Source: JAYUDN01 sp043769645 (GTDB taxonomy: Bacteria > Patescibacteriota > Gracilibacteria > BD1-5 > UBA2023). From it: a DNA stretch of 47,521 nt. The DNA is taken from positions 1 through 47,521 of the forward strand of contig JAYVJC010000024.1 in NCBI GenBank assembly GCA_043769645.1. Direction: 5' to 3'. The notes beneath the pieces were generated by a model. It had not been told where the DNA came from. It saw only the letters and a program-made list of their open reading frames with translations, and searched no databases. The position numbers were made by a program, and so were the translations under genes. This document shows positions 37,958-47,521 of the stretch, one piece after another; the first letter of the stretch is position 1, and each line of letters begins with the position of its first letter.

Positions 37958-38335
37958 TTACAGCTGATTCAGCATATCCAGTACATCTCCTGCATCATCT
38001 CTACTGGTATCGGTACTCTCTGCTTCCTTGAGTTGTTGCTTGGCTTTTTGGGACTGGATTGATTGCCACTGTATCAAGTGTTTTTCATTCAGAGTTTTTA
38101 TTTCTTCTTGATACTTTATATTGAGTTCTTCGAGCTGTCTTCGCTCGGTTTCAAGAATATTGAAAAGCCGATCTATTTGTTCATCGGTCATCGACGGAAT
38201 GATATCGAACCAATATTGTTTTTCGTTATTGTCTATAGACTCACTTGAAAGTATGAGTTGTACGAGTTCATGGTATTTGGCTTCGACCTCATCAAGTATG
38301 GTAAACGTGAAATCATTTTGGACAACTTGTGCCAT
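37958..38335 (-). CDS. Small acidic coiled-coil protein
   Basis: 125 aa, no TGA codons. Helical throughout: MAQVVQNDFTFTILDEVEAK, YHELVQLILSSESIDNNEKQ, then a long coiled coil (LFNILETERRQLEELNIKYQ, EEIKTLNEKHLIQWQSIQS) and an acidic tail (DTSRDDAGDVLDMLNQL). It could be a scaffold or regulator for the membrane protein encoded next. I recognise no family. Confidence 0.7.
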   Translation of the reverse strand: MAQVVQNDFTFTILDEVEAKYHELVQLILSSESIDNNEKQYWFDIIPSMTDEQIDRLFNILETERRQLEELNIKYQEEIKTLNEKHLIQWQSIQSQKAKQQLKEAESTDTSRDDAGDVLDMLNQL

Positions 38336-38457
38336 AGGAGAGTATGGTAATAATATAACGAGAGATTCTTTGGAACTACGAGCTCTTTGTCTCGCATTTG
38401 ATTTAGCATATTCTTTTTTAGTGTAATAAATTTTTTTACTTTCGCAACTTTTGATGA

Positions 38458-38485
38458 TTGATTTCTAGTACTTTTTTTTTATACT
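38458..38485 (+). promoter_or_regulatory. Promoter of the Mur ligase gene (leaderless type)
   Basis: TTGATT (38458-38463), 16-nt spacer, TATACT (38480-38485), 9 nt before the ATG. Confidence 0.65.
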
Positions 38486-38494
38486 CTTGCTCAT

Positions 38495-39778
38495 ATGAAG
38501 CAAATTCTCTTTTTTCTCTCCGCATTCCTTGCTCGATCCATCATAAAGATAAAAAAACCATATATTATTTGAGTCACAGCTACAGCTGGAAAAACAACAA
38601 TGACTCACTTTATCGCTCTGTTTTTGAAAAACGTCTATGGTGAATGAGCCGTAGCCATCTCCCCGTATAGTTATAATGGCGAATATGGTCTTCCACTAGC
38701 GATTATTGGTGTGAAAAATCCGGATAAAAATCCGTTCTTTTGGATTTATATATTTTTTGTAGCGCTCTATCGACTCTTAGGACCCTACCCAAAGTATCTC
38801 ATACTCGAATACGGGATAGACCATCCAGGTGAGATGGATTATATGCTTTCTATCGCGATCCCAAATATCGCTGTGATATGACCGATTAGCCCAAACCATA
38901 TGGAGCAATTTTGAACTTTCGAACGGTATCGAGCTGAAAAACTAAAAATCGCTCATAAAGTTGATTCAGTAATTGCCTATGCTGATCTTAAAAAGTACCT
39001 TTCATCCGAAGCTACCTATTACTCACTCTGAGCTATGTCAGATATCGATGCTTCCCATATCGTAGAACATATCGATAGTATAGAGACGATAGTACACTAT
39101 CGAAAAAAAGATATTCCCGTCAGAGCTCCCCTTTTTGGGAGGTACCAACTTCTCAATATCCTTCCCCTTTTTGAGATTGCAAGTCTTCTTCATATCCCAG
39201 AAGATCTGCTTTTGAATACGCTTAATACCTTCTCGGTGTGACCTGGAAGATCCAGACTTCTGAAGGGAATCGATAATACTGTTATTATTGATGGATCCTA
39301 TAACGGTGGATTTCTTTCGATTACGGAATGACTTGCTGCACTCGAATACAGTGCAGAGGAAAATTTTTGTGTATTATTTCTTGGAGATATGCGCGAACTC
39401 TGAGAGATGACGGTCTCCATGCATCAAGAATTAGCACATTTTATAAATACTCACTTTATAAATACACTCCCAGAAATAGTCTTGGTAGGAGAGAATATGA
39501 AGCGCTCCCTTTTACCCGAGCTTGATAGTCGTTTTTCCGCGGTTCATTTTGTATCGAGTCGAGTGGCATGAGACCATATCCGAAAGAGACTTGCAGCACA
39601 CTCGTGAGAAATGAAAGTGGTTTTTGTAAAGGGAAGTCAGAATACCATTTTTCTCGAAGAGGGAATCAAAAAGTTTCTGGATGATCAGAAAGATGAAAGC
39701 CTCTTATGTCGTCAGTCATCTCAGTGGATGAAAACAAAAAGGTATTTTTTCGAGCGTTTGGACTGAAGAAATCTATAA
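38495..39778 (+). CDS. MurF-like Mur ligase (UDP-MurNAc-tripeptide--D-Ala-D-Ala ligase family)
   Basis: A 427-aa ATP-dependent ligase of peptidoglycan synthesis. ATP loop IGVTATAGKTTMTHFIALFL at about residues 25-44 (Gly from TGA). Then YLILEYGIDHPGEMDYML, VIGPISPNHMEQFGTFERYR with the ligase His, DIPVRAPLFGRYQLLNILPL (the family's G-x-x-N-x-x-N-xx-A region) and the C-terminal domain VGPGRSRLLKGIDNTVIIDG SYN, LFLGDMRELGEMTVSMHQEL. These are MurF-type rather than MurC/D. The N-terminal domain of MurF is shortened, so assignment to MurF itself is not certain. Ten or more glycines are TGA, including those in GPGRSR and REGxE contexts. Confidence 0.85.
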
Positions 39779-39960
39779 TAACAAGATAGCGGTTCTAATA
39801 CTAAGAGAATAGTAATTTTCTAGTACATTCATTTTCTAAAATCTTTTCTTCGATTTGAGTAAAAATATTATGAGTAAAATACGATAAAAGTATAGATTTT
39901 ATTCATCTCTTTTGTAGTTCGAGCTTTGCTTTCGATATAAAAATATGCTAGCATTGAAGT

Positions 39961-41973
39961 ATGAATTTTCTCTTTCAGAATCGACATACTTTACTTTGAG
40001 GATGCTTATTTCTCTTCCTGATTCCGGTGACATATGGGATCAATGGCGAGGGGACAGGAGATATTCTCGATAGCTTCAAAGAACAACATGAAGCTATTCT
40101 TTTTCGTACACAACCAGTTTCTGAAAGCATTATTGAGAACGTTTTTGAGAAAGAGTATAAAATGTATGGTATCCAGAGTTTGATCTCGAAAGTCGAATCG
40201 ATCAAAAATAAATATAATGAAAAAAAAGATATACTTTCTGAGCGTCGTTCGACGCTCGAAGAAACTATAGCTCTCTTTGATAAAAAAATTGCTGAGACAC
40301 AATCGTCTATTTCGGGAGTACTTCTCTCGATGCAAGAGAATCGTGAACAAATACAGGTATATAATGCCCAATCTATAGGTCTAAAGAAAGAAATCAATAA
40401 GAATAAGAAAATTATTCTCAGGTATTTAAACTATATCTATAGTAAAGGAAATATGATATATGATGGAGATAATAGTATCGATACCCTCAAGATGCTTATT
40501 CTCAATGATGGAAATGTTGATGATATTCTCTCTGATATTTTTTATAAAGGAATGATTACTGAAGTATGAAAGTCATATATCGAATGATATCGAGTACTCT
40601 CCCGTAAATTCCAAATTCTGAAGATGAACACCGATGAGCAGATAGGAAAAATGACTGATTTGCAAAAAAAACTTGAGTATAATATGAGTATGCTAGCATC
40701 TCAAAAGCAGGAGCGCGAACATCTTCTCGAGGTGACAAAGTGACAGGAAGAACTTTTTGCTACCTATATTGATTCACAAGAAAAAGCAAAACAGTCACTT
40801 CAGCTGACCTGGCTTCAGGCACAGGATGATTATGACCAAGCAATTTCTGATGCAAAGAAAGCCGAGAATTGCTCCGATGCTATATCAGGATCCTCAGAAA
40901 AATGTGAAAAAATCGAACTCTATTTTCAGCGTGAAAAAGAGATTCGATCTGAAACATTGACTGGTGTCAATCTTCTCGAGTGGCCAGTAGAGAATCCTCG
41001 TATTACTACATATTTTCGAGATCCAGACTACTACGCTCTTTTCCATAGTCACCATGATGCTATTGATATTGCGACACCTCAAGGTTCTGTTGTGCGTGCC
41101 GCACAAGATGGGTATGTAAGCTATGTTCTTCCACCGACTCCATCAGGATACTCTTATATAGTGGTTCGACATCCAGATAATCTTATCACCGTCTATGGAC
41201 ACCTCTCTGAAATCGGAGTCGAACTCTTTCAGTATGTACGGGCGGGAGATAGTATCTGAAAAAGTGGTGGAAGCCCGGGTACTCCTGGAGCTGGCCCTAT
41301 GACTACTGGAGCTCATCTTCATTTTGAAGTTTGGAAAAATGACGAGAAACAGGCAGTTGATCCACTTCGGTACCTCACGCTTAAAGATCTTAACCCTGAA
41401 AATCTTGCCAGTCGTTATCTTCAGAAATTTATTTCTGATGTGGTTGCGGATACTGATTCAAGTGATGCCCGAAGACAGATACAGGATACGTTTACTATCA
41501 AAGGGAATTCCGAGATAGAGCGACAGAAATATCTGATTGCTACCTATGCGGCGCCTTCTTTTCGAGACTGGAGAATGTGGTTTGATGAGGCTTTGGCCGG
41601 TGGGATCGATCCAAGTTTTCTCATGTGCATAGGTCTTTCTGAGAGTTCCCTTGGCTATCACCTGAAGACGGCTTACAATGTAGGAAATATAGGAAATACC
41701 GATAATGGTTCCACCTATACTTTCTCGAGTCCGAAAGAGGGAATATACTGGATGACAAGAACCTTTAATAATAAATTTCTCTGAAAGTATACAAAGATTA
41801 GTGAACTTTCTCGATGGGGGAATTCCTGAGGCCCGATATATGCTTCAAGTAATGAGAACTGGCATAATAATACCATTCGTTGTCTTTCGAGTTTAAAATG
41901 AAGATTTATAGAAGATGACTTTACTTTTCGACTTGGAAAAATTTCTGAGAAAGCCACTACGAAAGCTCCTTAG
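39961..41973 (+). CDS. Secreted M23 peptidase with coiled coil and lysozyme-like tail
   Basis: 670 aa. Signal peptide MNFLFQNRHTLLGGCLFLFL. Coiled-coil region of about 270 residues (EKEYKMYGIQSLISKVESIK, LDEK-type heptads), as in EnvC/NlpD-like amidase activators. M23 domain: FHSHHDAIDIATPQGSVVRA (HxxxD), VYGHLSEIGVELF and GAHLHFEVWK. The C-terminal part, FLMCIGLSESSLGYHLKTAY, NVGNIGNTDNGSTYTFSSP, resembles a soluble lytic glycosylase/lysozyme catalytic region with its Glu in SESS. A dual-activity wall enzyme is plausible (inference). It ends at TAG 41971-41973. Five or more TGA glycines are in the C-terminal part. Confidence 0.85.
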
Positions 41974-42018
41974 CTATATATCTAGTCTAAAGGAAGTAAT
42001 TGCTTTATAGATATAGCT
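41972..42018 (+). other. Hairpin after the M23 gene; otherwise empty intergenic stretch 41974-42305
   Basis: AGCTATATATCTA (41972-41984) pairs with TAGATATAGCT (42008-42018), with a 2-nt bulge. There is no T-run. In the rest of the 332-base gap I see no gene, only AT-rich sequence. Confidence 0.4.
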
Positions 42019-42305
42019 GATAAAGATAATACCTTTTCTTGAGATACAAAAATCGAAGTTTATCTTCCCTGCTCTAAGTGAAATATCATATTGTATTGAA
42101 AAAAATTTATAAAAAATGAATCCTACTCATTATCACATATTGTATTATTTTATGTATAAAGATATAGTAAGAAAAAAAATAACACGTCTATCTGTTCAAA
42201 TTATGTATTCGGAATAAGTATTCTATTTTTGTCTATTGAAAATTATTCTTCCTTCTTTACTTATCGCATCAGATTCATAATATTTCCCTTATATTTTTCA
42301 CTCTC

Positions 42306-43682
42306 ATGAAGTGATTTGTCTCTCTCTTTTCTCGCTTTTGATTGTCGATTTCTCTTTCCATATTCCTATGCTCGTTAGGATTTTTTTGGTCTTTCGTAGC
42401 GACAGTACAGGCAACAGGAAATACCTTTTCTCTCTCTGGAGTACTGACGGGTCCCACTCCTTGGAATAATAGAGGAAACGCTTGATCTATATGGTTTACT
42501 GTTACTTCAGATCCTGACTTGAATCCGTATATTGATGAAGATTTTATTCTCCATGGATCTTTTTGGTCATCTAATGCTGGCTGGATTACATTTGACCATA
42601 CAGATAGTAGCGTTACTAAGCCCTATATTGACTGTCCTTCTGACGTTCTCTCGTGATGACTTCTCTGTAATGCTCATGGCTATGCTTGGTCAGAAAATAT
42701 TGGTTGGATACACCTCGGGGATGATACCTCTATTGCGAGTATATCTTCACTCCAGTATAATCCAGATACCGCGGCCTTTCTGGGCTTCTGATATGCTTCT
42801 GCGATTGGTTGGATTCCTTTCGAAGGTATCAAACTGACTACAGTCGCCCGAGGATTTCAGTGAAAATCGTATGTCATAGGGAATATTGCCGGAGTGAAAG
42901 CCATGAATACATCCTATAATAGCATTAGTGAATCATTTGATTCAGTATCTTTTTCTAATCTACTCCGAGATATACGTAAGCGATATGTAGAGATGAGCCG
43001 AGGATATGATTATACGGATATAAATCGGACATTGAACTATCGAATTCTCAAGAATCAAGATCTTATTATTTCAGGTGACTGGACTGCAAATTCAGAGTGA
43101 TGGAATCAAAGCGATACTCGTACGTATATCGTGGAATGATGAGACGTAATTATCGAATGAAGTATTTTGAGCAATGACCTTTTCCCTCGTGCTATTATCG
43201 CTCTCAAAAACTCAAGTTGATCTTGAGGGAACATATTTGTACGTGGAGATCTCAGTTCCAATTCTCCTGATACTATCCAGAGTTCTCTTGTAGCTGAGGG
43301 ATCTATATTTTCAGGGAGGAAAGAACTCGGGACGCCAATCTACTATATCGAGCAATCACTTCTAAAAATTCCTATCAATCAGCTCTATGTTCGAGGAAGT
43401 GTTATTTCTAGAAACACTATAGGAGGAGCTGCAAATTCTACACCAGTCTGTCCAGTCTTAGTAGAAACATGTAATTCGACGGTCGCGAAACGATATGACT
43501 TTAATTACTTTAGAAACTTTGTTCCTCTCGAAGGAAATAGTCCGTCGTCAACGGCATACAATCTCATACACAGAGCCTATACGAAAGTTCCGCTCCTAGA
43601 TGAATATTCATTTATCATAGAATATGACTCGAGAATACTTATAGACCCACCTCCTTGACTGGATCTCTATACGATGAAATAA
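42306..43682 (+). CDS. Secreted cell-surface protein with NxGWI motifs
   Basis: 458 aa. Signal region MKGFVSLFSRFGLSISLSIF. It has repeated Gly-Trp motifs: SFWSSNAGWITFDHTDSS, GYAWSENIGWIHLGDD and GYASAIGWIPFEGIKL, a pattern I associate with surface proteins of candidate phyla. The C-terminal half is a right-handed beta-helix-like region (IVEGGDVIIEGSILSNDLFP, GNIFVRGDLSSNSPDTIQSS, LYVRGSVISRNTIGGA). Four cysteines in CPVLVETCNS and DCPSD contexts may form disulphides. About fifteen TGA glycines. It precedes the repeat-rich surface gene by 39 nt. Confidence 0.75.
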
Positions 43683-43721
43683 TCATCCCTTTCAACTTAT
43701 CACTTCTTATCTTCCACCATT

Positions 43722-46700
43722 ATGCGAGTTCTCTCCACTCTCCTCATACTTCTACTCACCTTCCAGACAGCTTTGGTATGAGCTGTAAGCTTTCCTGCTT
43801 CGGTCCCAGTTTGAGAAGTTGCCTGATGACTTTTTTCTCAGTATTTCCGTAATGCGGTAGATAATCCATGTGGAGCGAATAGTTTCGTTGTAGGATTTTC
43901 CGGATCCAGTGATGGATATATGACCCCTATCTGTCTTTCTGTACTCAGTGGACTCACAGTTACAGCTTCATGAGTGCTTGGATGAACTGAGGGGTACATC
44001 ACTCGCTTTTGAAGTTGATGAGATGGACTCGAAAATTCACGACTCTTCGAAACAGGTACCAGTATAGGAATCGGGACCACGAACCCCCAAGCAACTCTCG
44101 ATGTGGTCGGTACCATAAAAATTTCCGGAGGTACTCCTGGATTAGGAAAAATTCTCACTTCCGATGCTACAGGTAAGGCAAGTTGGTGATTTACCGCTCC
44201 GAATGCTCTCTTTGCTTACTCGGGAGCATTCTGGAGACTCGATGGGACCGACGCTGGTACCGGAGATTTTCTCGGTACGAAGAATAGTGAAAACTTACGT
44301 TTTCGAACCAATAATACGCAGCAAATGGTATTGGATACATCTGGTAATCTTGGTATCGGGACAGTTACGCCGGGTGCGAAGCTCGAAGTAGCGGGCCAGA
44401 TTAAGATTACTGGAGGTAATCCTGGAGATGGAAAAATTCTTACTTCTGATGCCACTGGACTCGCGAGTTGGTGAGATCCGAATACGACGTTTGCTAACTC
44501 TTTCTGGTCACTTTCGGGGAATAGCGTAGGAGCAAATGATTTCATCGGAACGACCAATGCACAGAGTTTAAAGTTTCGGGTGAATAATAGCCTGAAAATG
44601 GTTCTTACGAACTCAGGGTATCTCGGAATCTGATTCAACGAAGAAAAAGTTCCATGAGCTATGATTGATGTAAATGGGGATATATTTGTTCAAGGAATTA
44701 CTATTGGAAGATGAAATGGAAACGGAACGGGAAACACTATCGTTGGATATGCTGGACTCTTTTCTAACTCTTCAGGAAACAATAATACTGCTATTGGTGA
44801 ATCATCACTCCGAAATAATACTTCTGGGAGTAATAATACTGCAGTTGGATCTTTTGGCCTTCGAACGAATAGGAATGGTTGATACAATTCATCTCTGGGA
44901 TATCAGGCGTTACAGACGAATATTTCTGGTAATGAAAATACAGCCATAGGAGCTATAAGTCTCGCCTCGAATAGTGGGGGAAGTTACAATACCGCACTTT
45001 GAGGGTATGCCCTTTCATCCAATAGTGAAGCAAATGGGAATACTGCCATTTGACATAGTGCCTTACAATCCAATACCATTGGCTACTATAATACAGCAAA
45101 TGGATACGCTTCTCTTTATAATAATATCTCTGGTCCTTATAATACGGCGCAAGGGGTGCAGTCTTTGTACTCGAATACTGTTGGAATGGAAAATACGGCT
45201 ATCGGTAATAGTTCTCTTTATAGAAGTACCTCTGGAAACTATAACGTAGCTCTTGGTTCCTCTGCTTGATACAATCTCACTTCAAGTCTTATAGGTTCGA
45301 ATAATACCTTTCTCGGAAATAATACCGTATATCTCGATGGAAATATAGATAATGCTACAGCGGTTGGTGCCAATGCAACAGTAGCTCAATCCAATACTGT
45401 TATCCTGGGAGATGGATATGCGAATGTGGGTATCGGTACTTCCTATCCGACAGCGAAACTTGAAGTAGCAGGACAAATAAAGATTACGGGAGGTTCTCCT
45501 GGGAATGGGAAAGTTCTCGTCTCAGATCCATCAGGACTTGCGACTTGGCAGAGCTATGCTCCCATAGCAGGAGTAGCACTCTCTGGGTCATTTTGGAGAC
45601 TTGACGGTTCGAATATATCTTCCGTGGATTTCTTTGGAACTACAAATGCTGAAGATATACGTTTTCGAACGAATAATACACAACGTATGGTGCTTGATAC
45701 TGCGGGTAACCTCGGACTCGGAACTGCCTCTCCAAGCTCTCGTCTTTCGGTAGTTGGGGATATATTTCTTTCGGGAGGATATCTTAAATACTATCCCAAT
45801 GGAGTTGCCTGTTTAGACGGTCAAGTACTGGGCTGGAATGACTCCCTCGGAAGATGGATCTGTACGACTCGTGCTCAAGGGATAACCTGAAGTGGTCTTT
45901 CGACGAATTATATCACCAAATGGGGTGGTCAGGATCTGGTGAACTCAGTACTTTACGAATCAGGGGGAAATATCGGTATCGGAACCTCAAGTCCAGGAGC
46001 AAAACTTCAGATTGCATGACAGATAAAAATCACAGGAGGCTCTCCGTCCGATGGTAAGGTACTTGTATCTGATGCTACATGATTGGCATCTTGGCAAGAT
46101 CCTATTGCTACACTTTCCTGATCTTTTAGTCTTTCGGGCTCGAACTGGTCTCTTTCCGGAAATAGTATCAATTCTAGTAACTTTCTGGGAACCACCAATA
46201 CTCAAGACTTACGCTTTCGAACCAATGATATCCAGAGAATGGTACTCAATACCTCTTGAAACCTCGGACTTGGAACTACTTCCCCAGGGCAAAAACTTAC
46301 TATTTCTGGAGGGACACTACAAATTATTAATGGATCGCAAGCAGATGGGAGAATCTTAACTTCCGATGCTAATGGTGTGGCTACTTGGCTTGATCCTGTC
46401 GCGACACTTTCTGGTGCTTTTGCGAGTTCAGGAACAGTATGGATGCTTTCCGGTAATGTACTCGGTGCGTCAGATTTTATCGGATCTCTCAATAGCCAAA
46501 ATCTCCGATTTTATACTAATAGTACTCAAAAAATGGTAGTGACGACCTCAGGTGATGTCGGTATCGGTACGAATTCTCCGTGAGCAAAACTGGAAGTAGC
46601 TTGACAGATTAAGATTACTGGAGGATCCCCTGGTCTTTGAAAGGTGCTTACGAGTGATTCTACGGGGCTAGCTTCCTGGTCAGTGCTCGCTACTGCTCTT

Positions 46701-47521
46701 TCTGGCTCATTTTGGTCTACTGACTGAAATTCATGAACTAATCCTTCTACAAATTTTATCGGAACGACTGATGCACAATCTCTCAGCTTTCGTACCAATA
46801 ATCTAGAACGACTCCGTATTACCGCATCAGGAAATCTTATATTCACTGGATGATATATTGATTATCGACCTGCTGGAGTTGCCTGTATCGATGGACAAAT
46901 ACTCGGTTGGGACAACACGAATAAACGATGGATTTGTACCACGAAGGCTCAAGGTATAACCTGAAGTGGGCTCACTACGAACTATATTACCAAATGGGAT
47001 GGATCAGATCTGGTAAATACTACTATTTACGAAACTGGTACCAATGTTTCCATCGGTTCTACGTCCTCTCTTGCTAAGCTCTACGTCAATGGCTCCACTC
47101 GCCTTGATCTTGGATCAGATACAACCGGAGATATATTCTACCGCTCAGCTTGAGGAAACCTCTCTCGTCTCCCTGTAGGATCTTCCGGACAAATACTTGC
47201 GAGTTCATCAGGTATTCCAAGCTGGCAAACCCCAGCTTCCTACCTCTCAGGTTCCTTCCCAGTCACCTCCGTCTTCGGACGTACTGGTACCGTTATTGCA
47301 ACCTCTGGAGACTACACGGCTACTCAGATTACCAATACTCCAACAGGGAATATTACTACTACGAACGTACAGGCAGCTCTCAATGAGCTCGATACTAAGA
47401 AACAAAATACCATCACTGGATGAGCCTCTACCATCACAACTGCTAACCTAGGAACCAACCTCGCCCTCACCTCTGATGCCTCGGGTAAAGTCGCAACCGC
47501 TACCACCACCATCACAGAACT
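43722..47521 (+). CDS. Very long repeat-rich surface protein (partial, runs off the window)
   Basis: At least 1,266 codons. Signal peptide MRVLSTLLILLLTFQTALVG. Then modules of about 120-140 residues recur: LRFRTNNTQQMVLDTSGNLG, IGTVTPGAKLEVAGQIKITG, GNPGDGKILTSDATGLASWG, then FWSLSGNSVGANDFIGTTN. A central head-like block has short NTAIG-type repeats (NNTAIGESSLRNNTSGSNNT, ENTAIGAISLASNSG, GNTAIGHSALQSNTIG). This is the layout of phage tail-fibre and trimeric adhesin heads, so it probably forms a fibrous adhesin on the surface. The repeat glycines are encoded by a mixture of GGN and TGA (for example PGAKLEVAGQI at 46579-46611). Confidence 0.85.

Noticed and set aside
1..47521. Reassignment of CGA/CGG arginine codons
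   Set aside because: CGA and CGG occur at many positions where arginine fits the family (for example FRKIG in the methyltransferase and EKR-type sites in argS), so only UGA appears reassigned.

Overview
This window reads as a stretch of chromosome from a candidate-phyla (CPR/Patescibacteria) bacterium that uses UGA as glycine (genetic code 25). That code is known in Gracilibacteria (BD1-5/GN02) and Absconditabacteria (SR1). With the standard code almost every gene breaks into short open stretches. If only TAA and TAG are stops, the fragments join into full-length proteins, and the TGA codons fall on family-invariant glycines (motif I of a methyltransferase, the Nudix box, KLSGEAL of PyrH, the second aspartate region of the prepilin peptidase). 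CGA and CGG are used freely and look like ordinary arginine. GC content looks to be about 40% by eye. I favour Gracilibacteria over Absconditabacteria, but the window holds no 16S gene to settle it.

Layout. 1-9.25 kb (minus strand): murG (partial), two Nudix hydrolases, dprA, a DUF58 protein, an SLH/PKD surface protein, a DedA-type membrane protein, a SAM methyltransferase and argS. 9.3-11.5 kb: a small ORF with a strong promoter and an apparent frameshift, then cysS. 11.6-13.8 kb (plus): a small membrane-anchored protein, the tmRNA gene ssrA, a remnant copy of the DUF2256 gene start, and an orphan 224-aa gene. 13.85-19.1 kb (plus): a light-response cluster of DUF2256 zinc protein, photolyase, Fe-S photolyase-related protein, flavin-reductase-like protein, small protein, and a cryptochrome-like FAD protein split by TAA. 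19.25-20.7 kb (plus): an HTH membrane protein and pyrH. 20.8-38.3 kb (minus): a long envelope block with a 768-aa PKD membrane protein, a 1,810-aa PKD giant with a W-L repeat tail, a solute-binding protein, an M23 peptidase with an SLH-like tail, a type IV pilin-like protein, a FecR-like protein, a conserved small protein, prepilin peptidase, RecO, a membrane protein with a propeller-like region and a coiled-coil protein. 38.5-47.5 kb (plus): a Mur ligase, a second M23 peptidase and two secreted surface proteins, the last running off the window.

How it fits together. The gene content suits a cell that lives attached to, or preys on, other cells: DNA uptake (DprA, RecO, pilin and prepilin peptidase), wall synthesis and remodelling (MurG, MurF-like ligase, two M23 peptidases), and a large investment in PKD/SLH surface proteins. 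Genes are tightly packed. Several pairs are coupled by TAATG overlaps, and several promoters put the -10 box only 6-9 bases before the ATG, which suggests leaderless mRNAs.

The most unusual signal is a set of repeat and palindrome insertions lying in frame inside housekeeping enzymes. Four near-exact units of an 8-bp repeat occur in murG and twice in argS, with a degenerate fourth array in murG. A palindrome-bearing insert adds about 59 residues to cysS, and a repeat-derived segment adds about 35 residues to murG. This resembles the Rickettsia palindromic elements in behaviour.
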